The notes under the pieces were generated by a model. That model worked only from the letters and a program-made list of their open reading frames with translations. It searched no databases and was not told the DNA's origin. DNA of 64,000 nt from Lederbergia citri (GTDB lineage: Bacteria > Bacillota > Bacilli > Bacillales > Bacillaceae_C), in assembly GCF_018343625.1 (NCBI RefSeq), contig NZ_JAGYPG010000002.1, forward strand, positions 849,280-913,279. The letters are read 5' to 3'. Positions 52,619-62,261 of the stretch are shown in pieces. The first letter of the stretch is position 1. Each line of letters begins with the position of its first letter. Made by a program: the position numbers and the translations under genes.

Positions 52619-54220
52619 TTATTTTGATTCAGCCCAACGATCATATGCAGCTTGATTTATTTTTACTAATTCCTCTACACCCATTTTATTTAAGGTACTT
52701 ACCGCTTTATCCCAATCTCTGAAAGGTGTTTCACCTGATACAAATTTTGCTTCCATTTGCTCGATATAACTATCGATATCCGGCCTTAGTGTATTGATCC
52801 GTTCTTGTTCTTCTACTGTTAAATATACTTGAGGAAATGGAAGTTCTGCATGTGGTAAATATTCGTCCTCAACCCAACCTGCAATCGTATGGATTGTCGG
52901 ATTGTCTTCTTTTAAGAAGAACTCCTTATCAATGACCATCGGAACTGCTGATCCTGCACCAGGTGCATCCTGGGCATTTGCTTGTGTCGTATTCATGCCT
53001 TCCGGAGCGAGCAATTGCCAAGCTGATTGAGAATCATCCACCCATTCCCAGTTCTTCCCTTCAACACCTAAACGAGCCAAAATGGATCCTTCTGGTGAGT
53101 ACATATAATCTACCCAGCGCATCGTTGCTTCTGGATATTTGTTTTTATTCGTAATGGCAAATCTTCCTCTTTTTATTTCAGAAAACTGAGTCACTACTTT
53201 TTTATCAAAATTTGGACTTGTTAATGGAGGTAGCAATGGATATTTTGCAGCTTCTGTTACATCTGCAAAACCAATCATGACAATTGGCCACGTTGGAAAT
53301 ACTCCAACCTTATTTTCAGCTCCTTTTGCAACATATTGCTCCCAAGTATGTGAGAAAACTTGAGGATCCAGTAATTTTTCATCATATAAGCGCTTTAAAT
53401 ATTCGAGATACTCTTTATACCCGTCTTGGATAAAAGCAAATTCCACTTTGTCGTTATCTACCATTAACCCATTTGATTGGTTTATTCCAAATGCTGGCAA
53501 TAAATTATATCGCAGCTCCGCAATGCTTGAAGCAGATAAAGGAATCTCATCATCTTCCCCATTTTTATTAGCATCTTTTTCTTTAAATGTTTTTAATAAC
53601 TCATAAAATTCACCGGTTGTTTGTGGTCGTTCTACACCTAAATTTTCAAGCCAATATCCATTCATCCACATTAATGGAGTCATCGAATGGCTTAAATTAT
53701 CAAGGCCCGGCAATGTATAAATATGCCCATCTGGCGCCGTAATAGAGGCTTTTAAATCTGGAAATTGCTCCATGATCTTTTTTAAGTTTGGCGCATATTG
53801 GTCGATCAAATCTTCAAGTGGGATAAGCAATCCTTGTGAACCATAGTCTACCTCTTCTGCTGGTGTAAACATTCCTCCAAAGAAAACGTCTGGGAGCTCT
53901 TGGCTGGCAAAGGCTAATTGCTTCTGCTGCTGAAATTGATCAGAAGTAGAAGTTTTAAATTTAAAATCCATATTTGTCATTTTATTCATTTCTTTAAAGA
54001 AGCCCATTTCACTCCACTCAGGTTGTAGTGGTGAACTTTGCCCCATCATTGTTAAAGTAATAGGTTCATTGACAATTGGATAGCCTGTATTATTGAAATT
54101 TTCGGGTGGTGCATCCTTTTTTGTACCAGTTTTTTCTCCGGACTTACAGCCTGCTAAAAGCGTCCCTAGCAACAAGAATATTGTAAAGATAAACATGATG
54201 GATCGATTTTTATTCAATTC
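52619..54220 (-). CDS. ABC transporter sugar-binding lipoprotein (LplA/YtcQ type)
   Basis: A 533-residue extracellular binding protein. A signal peptide with lipobox LLAGC puts the lipid-modified cysteine at residue 24. The mature part has family blocks SGEKTGTKKDAP, NFDKKVVTQFSEIKRGRFAI and MRWVDYMYSPEGS. Large binding proteins of this type serve complex-saccharide importers. The TTG at 54220 has GGGAGG nine bases upstream. It follows its two permeases, and no ATPase gene is present, so a shared MsmX-like ATPase must energise it. Confidence 0.88.
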   Translation of the reverse strand, partial: ELNKNRSIMFIFTIFLLLGTLLAGCKSGEKTGTKKDAPPENFNNTGYPIVNEPITLTMMGQSSPLQPEWSEMGFFKEMNKMTNMDFKFKTSTSDQFQQQKQLAFASQELPDVFFGGMFTPAEEVDYGSQGLLIPLEDLIDQYAPNLKKIMEQFPDLKASITAPDGHIYTLPGLDNLSHSMTPLMWMNGYWLENLGVERPQTTGEFYELLKTFKEKDANKNGEDDEIPLSASSIAELRYNLLPAFGINQSNGLMVDNDKVEFAFIQDGYKEYLEYLKRLYDEKLLDPQVFSHTWEQYVAKGAENKVGVFPTWPIVMIGFADVTEAAKYPLLPPLTSPNFDKKVVTQFSEIKRGRFAITNKNKYPEATMRWVDYMYSPEGSILARLGVEGKNWEWVDDSQSAWQLLAPEGMNTTQANAQDAPGAGSAVPMVIDKEFFLKEDNPTIHTIAGWVEDEYLPHAELPFPQVYLTVEEQERINTLRPDIDSYIEQMEAKFVSGETPFRDWDKAVSTLNKMGVEELVKINQAAYDRWAESK

Positions 54221-54308
54221 GCTTCTCCTCCCAAAGAAAAATGTTAATTTGAACTTCCTACCTTGCAATAAGAATAAAGTTCACCTCACTCTCCAACAAA
54301 AAGTAGCT

Positions 54309-55202
54309 TTATTCTTTAATAGACCCAATCATCACGCCTTTTAGAAAATACTTTTGCAAAAATGGATAGATAATTAATAGAGGGGCTGCCGAAACAATCA
54401 TAATTGCATATTTGATAATACTGGCAATTTTAGCCTGTTCCCCTATCGCTTCAGGATTACCACCTTGAATCATAAGTTCCGCTGTCATTTCTTGCTGTAT
54501 GAGGATATCTCTTAAAAATAACTGTAATGGATAAATATCTTTATCTGATATATAAATGAGAGCATTAAAATACGAATTCCAATGCCCTACTCCATAAAAC
54601 AGCGCCATGACCGCAATGATAGGAGCTGATAATGGTAATACAATTTGGAAAAAGATCCTAAATACTGAAGCACCGTCTACCTCGGCCGCTTCCACCAATC
54701 CTTTCGGAATTGTCACTTTAAAAAAAGTCATCGTGACAATAATATTCCATACAGAGGCAGCATTCGGGATGACCATTGACCAAATGGTATTGATCATTCC
54801 CAAATCTCTTACAAGGAGATAAGTAGGAATTAAACCACCATCAAAAAACATCGTGAAAATCAATAATCCCATGATGATTCCTTTTCCTACTAAGTTTGAA
54901 CGCGAGAGTGCGTATGCACACGGAAGGGTTACAGCCAAATTTATGAAAGTCCCTAGAACTGTATAAAAAATCGTATTGCGATAACCTATCCAAATATCCT
55001 TACTTTCAAATACACGTTTAAAGCCTTCAAAGGTAATATCTCTAGGAATCAACCACATTTTCCCCGAGTTGACATAGCTTGGATCACTGATGGAGGCACT
55101 AAGAATATAAAGTAAAGGGTAAGAAATAATGATGATAAAAAACCATACTACCAGCTTGTTACACAGATCGAATATACGATCAGATTTTACTTCGTTTATC
55201 AT
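54309..55202 (-). CDS. ABC transporter permease (LplC/YtcP type)
   Basis: A 297-residue permease with six helices and the EAA loop EAAEVDGASVFRIFFQIVLP, the ATPase contact of carbohydrate importers. The N-terminal SDRIFDLCNKLVVW and end GVMIGSIKE match the YtcP/LplC group. It starts 13 bases after the other permease. Confidence 0.9.
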   Translation of the reverse strand: MINEVKSDRIFDLCNKLVVWFFIIIISYPLLYILSASISDPSYVNSGKMWLIPRDITFEGFKRVFESKDIWIGYRNTIFYTVLGTFINLAVTLPCAYALSRSNLVGKGIIMGLLIFTMFFDGGLIPTYLLVRDLGMINTIWSMVIPNAASVWNIIVTMTFFKVTIPKGLVEAAEVDGASVFRIFFQIVLPLSAPIIAVMALFYGVGHWNSYFNALIYISDKDIYPLQLFLRDILIQQEMTAELMIQGGNPEAIGEQAKIASIIKYAIMIVSAAPLLIIYPFLQKYFLKGVMIGSIKE

Positions 55203-55215
55203 GACAATCCCTCCT

Positions 55216-56190
55216 TTACCATAAACTTGTACCTGTTCTTCTAGCGAGTCTGTTAAAAATGATCAGAATAATCAAATTAACGACTGAATTAAATAGACCT
55301 ACCGCTGTGGAATAACTAAATTGTCCGTTTAAAATACCAATTTCATATACATAAGTTTGTATGACTTGAGAAGACTCTAAATTTAGAGGATTTTGCATTA
55401 ATAATATTTTTTCAAACCCCACAGACATAAAATTTCCCATATTTAAGATTAATAGAATGACAATCGTAGGAAGGATCCCTGGAAGATTAATATGCCAAAT
55501 TCGCTGAAGCCTTGTAGCACCATCGACCTTTGCCGCTTCATGAAGCTGAGGATCGATTCCGGCAAGGGCAGCTAAGTAAATAATCGCGCCCCATCCAAGG
55601 TTTTGCCATTCTCCAGAAAATACATAAATCGTTTTAAACCAAGCTGGACTTGTCATAAAATTAATAGGTTCAAAACCTAATAGCTTGAGAAAATTATTAA
55701 TAATCCCCGTTTGCGGATCTAAGAAAGCAATAATCATACCGACAAATACAACGACTGAAATAAAATGCGGCGCATAGGTAATCGTTTGGGCAGTCTTTTT
55801 AAAACGACCATCACGCAGCTCGTTCAGTGAAAGGGCCACGATAATGGAAACTGGAAACAAAACGAGTTGATACAAGTTAATGCCAAGGGTATTTAAAATT
55901 AAGTCCCAAAAATAATAGGAATCGAAAAATCGTTGAAAATGCGTAAATCCAACCCAATCGCTTCCAAAAATCCCTTTAACCGCAATAAAGTTTTTGAAAG
56001 CAATTTGCACACCATACATCGGATAATATTTAAAAACAAGAAAATAAACTAAAGCAGGTAAGAGCAGGATATAATATTGCCAATCTTTCTTAATTTTCCT
56101 AATCTTCTGATTTTTAATTTTAACATGCTTCACCCTATTGGCTACAATATCATTGGAACCATGTGCCGCAGACGTATTTTGCGTGGCCAT
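55216..56190 (-). CDS. ABC transporter permease (LplB/YteP type)
   Basis: A 324-residue permease with an unusually long basic cytoplasmic N-terminus (about 1-38, VKHVKIKNQKIRKIKKDW), six helices and the EAA loop EAAKVDGATRLQRIWHINLP. It pairs with the next permease to form the membrane channel of the importer. Confidence 0.9.
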   Translation of the reverse strand: MATQNTSAAHGSNDIVANRVKHVKIKNQKIRKIKKDWQYYILLLPALVYFLVFKYYPMYGVQIAFKNFIAVKGIFGSDWVGFTHFQRFFDSYYFWDLILNTLGINLYQLVLFPVSIIVALSLNELRDGRFKKTAQTITYAPHFISVVVFVGMIIAFLDPQTGIINNFLKLLGFEPINFMTSPAWFKTIYVFSGEWQNLGWGAIIYLAALAGIDPQLHEAAKVDGATRLQRIWHINLPGILPTIVILLILNMGNFMSVGFEKILLMQNPLNLESSQVIQTYVYEIGILNGQFSYSTAVGLFNSVVNLIILIIFNRLARRTGTSLW

Positions 56191-56266
56191 TTTATGAAAA
56201 CAACCTCCTTTTCAATGAGGAGACTATGAAAGCCACAATCCCCTCATTCTCGATCCAATTAGGGTA

Positions 56267-56968
56267 TTAAAGCTCATACCCCGGCAATGCCCCACCTTTC
56301 CTCACATTCGTTCCTCTAGGGAATTTTAAAGTCTGAGCATATTTTGTACGATTGACACAACCTCTTACCGTTCCAAGCGCTTTATAATAATCGTAATATC
56401 GGAAGGAAGAAGAGTTCATGATGAACCAATAATGTGATAGGGCCTCCAAATAAGTATCGAATTCATCTGATACATCAATGAATAAATCGGGATCATAGCC
56501 CTCCATGTCTTCCCAGTTCTCACTGTGATAAAAGCTATAATAATGAGCTGGAAGACCTTCTAAATCAAATCCAGGAAGTCCGGCCTTTAATTGTGCTGCC
56601 TGGACGATTCTATAGCACATGATATGGTCAGAATGGATGCTATTTTCCCAGTGAGTAATGACAACATTCGGCCTTAGCTTTCTCATTAAAGTAGCAACAT
56701 GTGTAATGATTTCGTCGTTAAAAGTAAGTTCAGCATCTTTATAGTCCAATGTGATCGTGTTAACACCGAGTACTTCAGCAACTTTTTCTGACTCTCTAAT
56801 TTTCTGCTCACGGTATTCTTCTACTGAAACCCCGGGAGGATTCCCTTTTTCTCCAGCAGTCAAATGTAAAAAGGTGACATTATGTCCTGCCTTTGCATAT
56901 TTATGGGCGATTGCCCCCGCTTGAATTTCTGCATCCCCACAATGAGCTCCAACTACGACTAAATTCAT
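56267..56968 (-). CDS. PIG-L family deacetylase with altered active site
   Basis: A 233-residue LmbE-like protein. The usual AHPDDE motif reads AHCGDAE: zinc ligands His9 and Asp12 remain but the general-base Asp is Gly11. The second zinc His is in SIHSDHIMCYRI. The family removes acetyl from GlcNAc groups. In this operon, with murQ upstream and no nagA in the window, it may deacetylate an amino sugar before NagB; the altered residue leaves activity open. Confidence 0.82.
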   Translation of the reverse strand: MNLVVVGAHCGDAEIQAGAIAHKYAKAGHNVTFLHLTAGEKGNPPGVSVEEYREQKIRESEKVAEVLGVNTITLDYKDAELTFNDEIITHVATLMRKLRPNVVITHWENSIHSDHIMCYRIVQAAQLKAGLPGFDLEGLPAHYYSFYHSENWEDMEGYDPDLFIDVSDEFDTYLEALSHYWFIMNSSSFRYYDYYKALGTVRGCVNRTKYAQTLKFPRGTNVRKGGALPGYEL

Positions 56969-57070
56969 CCTCTTATCCTCCTCAAATACCTTTTTTTTAT
57001 ATTAATCTAGTAAGATTAATCGACCGTATTGTCAACGCTTACAACAAATTGAAAAAGACTTGCTTAGCTG

Positions 57071-57997
57071 CTATTCCCCGCCAAGCTGACTTTTTTGTGC
57101 TTTTAAGATTGCTTCTCTTAAAAATCCATCCGTTTCTTGTAGCAATTTATCTGCTTCGTTAAAGGATACCTCACCTAAAATCATCAAAATGGCTGGTTTT
57201 ACCTTTTGATTAGTAATTTTTAAAATCCTTTCGGCTTCCTTCATTGAAACTCCAGTAACATTTATGACCATGTTACATGCTCTCTCCATTAATTTTTTAT
57301 TACTTGCATGAAGATCAACCATAAGGTTGTTATACACCTTACCAAGTTTAATCATTGAAGCGGTAGACAGCATATTTAACACCATTTTTTGAGCCGTCGC
57401 TGCCTTTAGTCTTGTCGAACCGGTTAACACCTCCGGCCCTACAATCACTTCAATTTTATAATCAGCATATCGGCTTATTTCCGCATCATTATTACATGAA
57501 AGAGCTACTGTTGCAGCACCTAAGTTACGGGCATATTCTAGTGCCCCTATTACGTAAGGTGTTCTGCCGCTTGCTGCTATCCCAACAACAACATCTGCTT
57601 CGCACAATCCTCTTGCTTTTAAATCGTTCTCTCCCTCGTCATTACGATCTTCAGCTCCTTCAATAGCTGTTTTTATTGCTGTATCACCACCCGCAATAAT
57701 ACCTTGAACCATTTCAGGGGGTGTGCAAAAAGTAGGGGGGCATTCTGATGCATCCAAAATTCCTAGCCTGCCACTCGTTCCAGCACCTATGTAAAAAAGA
57801 CGGCCTCCATTTTTAAATGATTGATGTATTACATCAATTACTGCTGCAATACGTGGCAATTCTTTACCTACTGCCTCCGCAACAGAACGATCTTCGGAAT
57901 TCATAAGTTTTATAATTTCTAAAGAAGACATTTGATCGATACTAATTGTATTTTGATTTATTTGTTCCGTTGTTAAGTGTGAAAGGTTTTCTTGCAT
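57071..57997 (-). CDS. murQ: N-acetylmuramic acid 6-phosphate etherase MurQ
   Basis: A 308-residue SIS-domain enzyme that removes D-lactate from MurNAc-6-phosphate to give GlcNAc-6-phosphate. It has LFYIGAGTSGRLGILDASEC, PPTFCTPPEMVQGIIAGGD, AEDRNDEGENDL (catalytic Glu region) and GSTRLKAATAQKMVLNMLST. It starts the operon that ends with murR. No murP PTS gene is present; an ABC importer occupies its place. A dyad GTTGTCCATGAACAAC lies between promoter and start. Confidence 0.94.
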   Translation of the reverse strand: MQENLSHLTTEQINQNTISIDQMSSLEIIKLMNSEDRSVAEAVGKELPRIAAVIDVIHQSFKNGGRLFYIGAGTSGRLGILDASECPPTFCTPPEMVQGIIAGGDTAIKTAIEGAEDRNDEGENDLKARGLCEADVVVGIAASGRTPYVIGALEYARNLGAATVALSCNNDAEISRYADYKIEVIVGPEVLTGSTRLKAATAQKMVLNMLSTASMIKLGKVYNNLMVDLHASNKKLMERACNMVINVTGVSMKEAERILKITNQKVKPAILMILGEVSFNEADKLLQETDGFLREAILKAQKSQLGGE

Positions 57998-58016
57998 TCA
58001 TACCCGCCTTTCTAAT

Positions 58017-58055
58017 GTTGTCCATGAACAACTCTTATATGTTGATTTCATTATA
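58017..58055 (-). promoter_or_regulatory. murQ promoter and operator-like dyad
   Basis: A TATAAT box (58055-58050, minus) is followed by the dyad GTTGT-N6-ACAAC at 58017-58032, placed between the transcription start and the murQ start codon at 57997. It is a good position for a repressor such as MurR. Confidence 0.5.
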
Positions 58056-58131
58056 CACCACAATCGCCCTATTATGAAATATAAATTTAAAAATATTAAA
58101 ATTTAAATGAATTTTTATTTCAACTCCTTAC

Positions 58132-58187
58132 AAAAAGAATCCCAATAGTTATGCTTAAAAACAGCTAAAAACTACTGGGATTCTTTT
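58132..58187. terminator. Terminator of the nag/MFS operon
   Basis: AAAGAATCCCA-TAGTT pairs with AACTA-TGGGATTCTTT over about 16 bp with one mismatch; T runs are on both strands. It follows the MFS stop at 58188 and precedes the murQ promoter. Confidence 0.85.
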
Positions 58188-59396
58188 CTATGAAGGTAAA
58201 TTTTCACTTCTTCCATCAATGGAAATATTTTGTTTCTCAGCCTTGCTTATTCGGAGCCACAACACTCCAAATCCAATAACCCCACCTAAAGAAATCAATG
58301 TACTTACAAGGTACATTGTATTTGGTCCTAACTCCTGGAACATCCAACCTCCAAAAACTCCGGCGATGATTCCAGAGATGCCTCCCCATGTAAGTGCATA
58401 AATTGCTTGCCCGCTCGCCCTCAATTCCACAGGAACAAGTTTTGCGGTTAATGTGGTCCCTATATAGTAATAACCACCAAAGGTGATGCAATGAAGCATT
58501 TGAAAGAAAACAACTTGCATTGGTCCAGTCGCAATCGACATTAAGTACCAACGGATGACAAATAATAAACTAACTAATACTAAACAGCCGAACATCGTCG
58601 GAGTATGCCTTTTTAAATATCGATCGAATAATAAAAAGACAGGTACTTCAAAAATAGCGGTCAAAAATGCCGACCAGCCAACAAGGACAACGGATCCGCC
58701 TAATTGGTTAATATAAAGAGATAAAAATGTATGATTGATAGAGTTTGGAACTGAAATCAATACACCCAAAAGTACAAAAACTAAAAAGTATTTATTTCCT
58801 AATAGTGCTTTTCCATACCCGCCTTTTTGGATTGATTTCGTCCCTTCCACTTTACCCCTAGGTAATTTCAATCCGATTAAGATCGTCACAATAATCATGA
58901 CACTATACAAAATCCACAGGTTTTTAATTCCTACTATACCTATAAGAGGTCCGGCTGCCACTGCCATCAATGCCCAACCGAGTGAACCCCAAAGACGGAA
59001 CGTACCAAACTTATATGGCGTTCCTTCAATCGTGTTTAAAATCAAACTATTGCTTTGCGAAAACAATGGCGTTTGAAAATTAAAGAAAAGCAGCATAGCT
59101 AAAAACACAAGAGGCAGGGTACTAAATTGGAAAACAATTTGGACTACAATGATATTTCCAATTAACATGATGATGAGGATCCGCTTTATATTTTGCAGGC
59201 GATCACTCCAATAACCCCAAAAAGGATTGGCAAAAATTGAAATGAAGGGTCCTCCTGCCAGCAACATCCCAATCGTTACTGCACTAAAGCCTACCTCTTG
59301 AAAATACAATGGAAAATACGACATTAAAACAGCAAGCGCTCCGTAAAGGGAAAAATTAAAAAGTTTTACTACTAATAAAGATTTATCTTTAGCCAT
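58188..59396 (-). CDS. Major facilitator superfamily transporter
   Basis: A 402-residue transporter with 12 predicted helices and the MFS loop FWGYWSDRLQNIKR after helix 2. It resembles the MFS_1-like/nucleoside-proton symporter group (MSYFPLYFQEVGFSAVTIGM at the start). As the last gene of a run with nagB, a ROK kinase and two Gfo/Idh dehydrogenases, it is likely an importer of an amino sugar or its derivative. Confidence 0.82.
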   Translation of the reverse strand: MAKDKSLLVVKLFNFSLYGALAVLMSYFPLYFQEVGFSAVTIGMLLAGGPFISIFANPFWGYWSDRLQNIKRILIIMLIGNIIVVQIVFQFSTLPLVFLAMLLFFNFQTPLFSQSNSLILNTIEGTPYKFGTFRLWGSLGWALMAVAAGPLIGIVGIKNLWILYSVMIIVTILIGLKLPRGKVEGTKSIQKGGYGKALLGNKYFLVFVLLGVLISVPNSINHTFLSLYINQLGGSVVLVGWSAFLTAIFEVPVFLLFDRYLKRHTPTMFGCLVLVSLLFVIRWYLMSIATGPMQVVFFQMLHCITFGGYYYIGTTLTAKLVPVELRASGQAIYALTWGGISGIIAGVFGGWMFQELGPNTMYLVSTLISLGGVIGFGVLWLRISKAEKQNISIDGRSENLPS

Positions 59397-59464
59397 TTAC
59401 CATACGATGTCCTTTCTTACCTCTATATCAAAGGTGTTTTCTCATAGATTGTCAGTTTCTTACA

Positions 59465-60529
59465 TCAAATTTCCACTGCTTTTCCTGTTCTAGCAGACTC
59501 ATAAATTGCCTCAACCAATACTAGTGCTCTAAGCCCATCTTCTAATGTGCTCTTAGGCTCATCTTTCCCTTTTACACAATCAATAAAATGTTTTACTTCA
59601 TATGCATGTCCTTGTTGCAACTCATCATCAGGGGCAGGAAAACTCCAGCCTTTCGTCGATACTACATGTGGTTTTAAGCTTGATAATTCTTCAACTGACT
59701 TTCCATAGCCCGGGTGACTGTGGACACGAAGTCCACCAGCATCATGCGTCATACTTACATAAGCTGTTCCTTGTTTTCCGAATACCTCTAAACGGACATC
59801 CATTCCACCAGTTATCGCCCAACTAATTAATAGTTCAGCAATACCACCATTTTCAAAACGCAAAATAACAGCAGCTGTATCCTCTGAACCATTTTTGCAG
59901 TATTCGTCCCATTTCAATACACCCATTTCGGCGTACACCCTTTTAACCTTGGATCCCATAATCCATTCTAATGTATATAAGCCGTGAATTCCCATATCAA
60001 TTGTAGCACCGCCGCCTGCTAGTTCTGCATCCCAGAACCAATCACTATGGAATGGACCATTATGGATTTCATTTGATCGGAGCATTATAATGTCTCCCAA
60101 ACCGCCTTCATCAATTATTTTTTTCACTCGGACTAATGCAGGTTTATATCTCATGTTTTCACCGTAAACAGCCATGACGCCGTTTTTATTGGCAGCATCT
60201 ACGATTTCTTTCGCTTCTTTCGTATTCATGGCCAAAGGTTTTTCGATTAAAAAGGGCTTTTTAGCTTCGATGCATGCCATCGCCATTTCGTAATGCAGAT
60301 GGTTAGGAGCTGTGATATCGACACAATCAATATCGGGATCTGAAACTAATTTACGCCAATCGTCCGTCCATCTTTCAACACCGAATTCTTCAGCTACCGT
60401 CTTCGCATTTTCGATGCTTCTCGATGCAAACATTCCAATTTCGATGTCAAACATTTGGTAACCTATCGCATGTCCTTTTCCCATAAAGCCAGTTCCGATG
60501 ATTCCAACCTTTACATCTTTTTTACTCAT
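59465..60529 (-). CDS. Gfo/Idh/MocA family oxidoreductase
   Basis: A 354-residue NAD(P)-dependent sugar dehydrogenase-like protein with IIGTGFMGKGHAIGY at the N-terminus, the PNHLHYEMA and IEKPLAMN (Lys) blocks, and MGIHGLYTLEWIMG with the His of the active site. It lies 15 bases from nagB and is cotranscribed. Relatives oxidise inositols, glucosides or UDP-sugars; here an amino sugar or anhydro-sugar is plausible. Confidence 0.85.
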   Translation of the reverse strand: MSKKDVKVGIIGTGFMGKGHAIGYQMFDIEIGMFASRSIENAKTVAEEFGVERWTDDWRKLVSDPDIDCVDITAPNHLHYEMAMACIEAKKPFLIEKPLAMNTKEAKEIVDAANKNGVMAVYGENMRYKPALVRVKKIIDEGGLGDIIMLRSNEIHNGPFHSDWFWDAELAGGGATIDMGIHGLYTLEWIMGSKVKRVYAEMGVLKWDEYCKNGSEDTAAVILRFENGGIAELLISWAITGGMDVRLEVFGKQGTAYVSMTHDAGGLRVHSHPGYGKSVEELSSLKPHVVSTKGWSFPAPDDELQQGHAYEVKHFIDCVKGKDEPKSTLEDGLRALVLVEAIYESARTGKAVEI

Positions 60530-60544
60530 TGTATCACTCCTTTA

Positions 60545-61276
60545 TTAAGGTAATATTTGAGCAGCAGCTTGATCCAACACGACGACAAGATTCGGATGCA
60601 GTTGCAAAACGGATGCTGGAACATCTTTCGTTACAGGTCCTGCTAATGCTTTAACAATAATATCGGCTTTGCTTTCTCCTTTTGCGAGCAACACAATTTT
60701 CTTAGCCATCATAATCGATTTAATTCCCATCGTAACGCCCTGCTTCGGAACTTTATCCAATGAACCAAACACAGATATTTTCGACTCTCTTGTATGTAAA
60801 GCGATATCGACCACATGAGTATTTGTCTCAAAAGCTGTTCCCGGTTCATTAAAACCGATATGTCCATTCAACCCAATCCCGAGAAATTGAAGGTCAATCC
60901 CACCGCATTCCTCAATCCTTTGATCAAACTGAGTACATCTTAGTTGTAGATCCTCTTGTTCAGAAATATCATTTAAAAAATTTATTTGATCTTTCCCTAA
61001 TTGAAGTGGTTTGAAAAACTGTTCTTCCATTCGAAAATAACAGCTTGCTGGATCTTTACTAGAAACTCCAACATACTCATCTAAGTTAAAGGTCGAGAAC
61101 TTCGTTTTATCGATTTTTTCGTCTAGTATTTTTTTTACAAGGCTTTTATGGAAGCCAACTGTCGTGTTTCCAGTAGCAAATCCAATCGTTGAATGAGGTT
61201 TCTTTTTTAATTGGGCGAAGGCGATATCCGCAGCTGTATCGTCAAATACATTTTCTTCGAGTATTAGAACTTCCAT
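60545..61276 (-). CDS. nagB: Glucosamine-6-phosphate deaminase NagB
   Basis: A 243-residue deaminase that converts glucosamine-6-phosphate to fructose-6-phosphate and ammonia. It has GFATGNTTVGFHKSL, STFNLDEYVG (catalytic Asp/Glu), GIGLNGHIGFNEPG (catalytic His) and VTMGIKSIM. It is the usual Gram-positive length. The Gfo/Idh gene follows 15 bases later and the ROK kinase precedes by 15, forming one operon. Confidence 0.92.
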   Translation of the reverse strand: MEVLILEENVFDDTAADIAFAQLKKKPHSTIGFATGNTTVGFHKSLVKKILDEKIDKTKFSTFNLDEYVGVSSKDPASCYFRMEEQFFKPLQLGKDQINFLNDISEQEDLQLRCTQFDQRIEECGGIDLQFLGIGLNGHIGFNEPGTAFETNTHVVDIALHTRESKISVFGSLDKVPKQGVTMGIKSIMMAKKIVLLAKGESKADIIVKALAGPVTKDVPASVLQLHPNLVVVLDQAAAQILP

Positions 61277-61291
61277 CGTTTTCCGCCTTTC

Positions 61292-62236
61292 TTATAAACA
61301 TTCTTGATTTAGCCAAGCAATACTTGCCGCTCCTAGCAATCCGACATCATTATGATTCAAATTTGTGATCGTAATGCCTTTCAAGCTGTTCCGAGCTACT
61401 GGCAGGGCATGTTCATTCACATACTGTCGAATGTTTTCAATTAAGGACTTATTATTAAACATTCCGCCGCCAAAGACTAAATGCTCTGGGTTAAATAAAT
61501 TGACAATATTGGTCATTCCAATTGCTAACCCTTCAATAGCCTGATCTGCAATGATAGTTGCTAAAGGGTCTCCATTTTCGGCCGCGTGAAAAATAGTACT
61601 TGAATGCAAATGTCCTTCTTGATGATAAGAACTTAAAATAGAATTAGGATACATTTTCAAGCCTTCCAAAGCCTGCTTGATCATCCCGCCGCCAGAGCAT
61701 ATCGTTTCTAAATAACCATCTCCAAATCCTTCTTTAATCTGCCCGATATACATATGCCCCACTTCGCCTGCATAATTTGTACTCCCTCTAAACAACTCGG
61801 ATTTTTCTACGATTCCCATACCAATTCCTGTACCTACATTGACATAAATGAAGTTTGTTGTTTGCCTGCCTATCCCCCAGTTCATTTCGGCTAATGTAGC
61901 GGCATTGACATCATTGTCCAAATATACAGGCATATTCATCTTTTCGGATAGTAGGTTGGCAAGAGGAACTGGTGTAGATATTGGGATATTGATGGCACTT
62001 TCCCAAACTCCTTTTTCAGCATTGACGTGGCCAACTAAACCAATTCCGATTGCTATTAAACTATCAGCATTTTGAGTAAAGTCATCAATTGATTCAATGA
62101 TGGCAGTAATCGCCTTTTCCTGAGAATCAATATTCATCCGATATTTTTTGCTATTTACAATTGTCCCAGTTTCAGAAACTATCCCTATTTGTATATTTGT
62201 TCCACCTACATCTACCCCGAGGACCGCTTTATTCAT
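61292..62236 (-). CDS. ROK family sugar kinase
   Basis: A 314-residue ROK kinase with phosphate loop GVDVGGTNIQIGIV, NDVNAATLAEMNWG (catalytic Asp) and GTGIGMGIV. The zinc motif CxCGxxGC normal in ROK proteins is absent; the corresponding place reads ETICSGGG. The neighbour nagB suggests GlcNAc, glucosamine or MurNAc as substrate, needed because the ABC importer here does not phosphorylate. I chose the ATG at 62236 with GGGAAAGG upstream. Confidence 0.85.
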   Translation of the reverse strand: MNKAVLGVDVGGTNIQIGIVSETGTIVNSKKYRMNIDSQEKAITAIIESIDDFTQNADSLIAIGIGLVGHVNAEKGVWESAINIPISTPVPLANLLSEKMNMPVYLDNDVNAATLAEMNWGIGRQTTNFIYVNVGTGIGMGIVEKSELFRGSTNYAGEVGHMYIGQIKEGFGDGYLETICSGGGMIKQALEGLKMYPNSILSSYHQEGHLHSSTIFHAAENGDPLATIIADQAIEGLAIGMTNIVNLFNPEHLVFGGGMFNNKSLIENIRQYVNEHALPVARNSLKGITITNLNHNDVGLLGAASIAWLNQECL

Positions 62237-62261
62237 GTAAAACCGTACCTTTCCCAATTAA

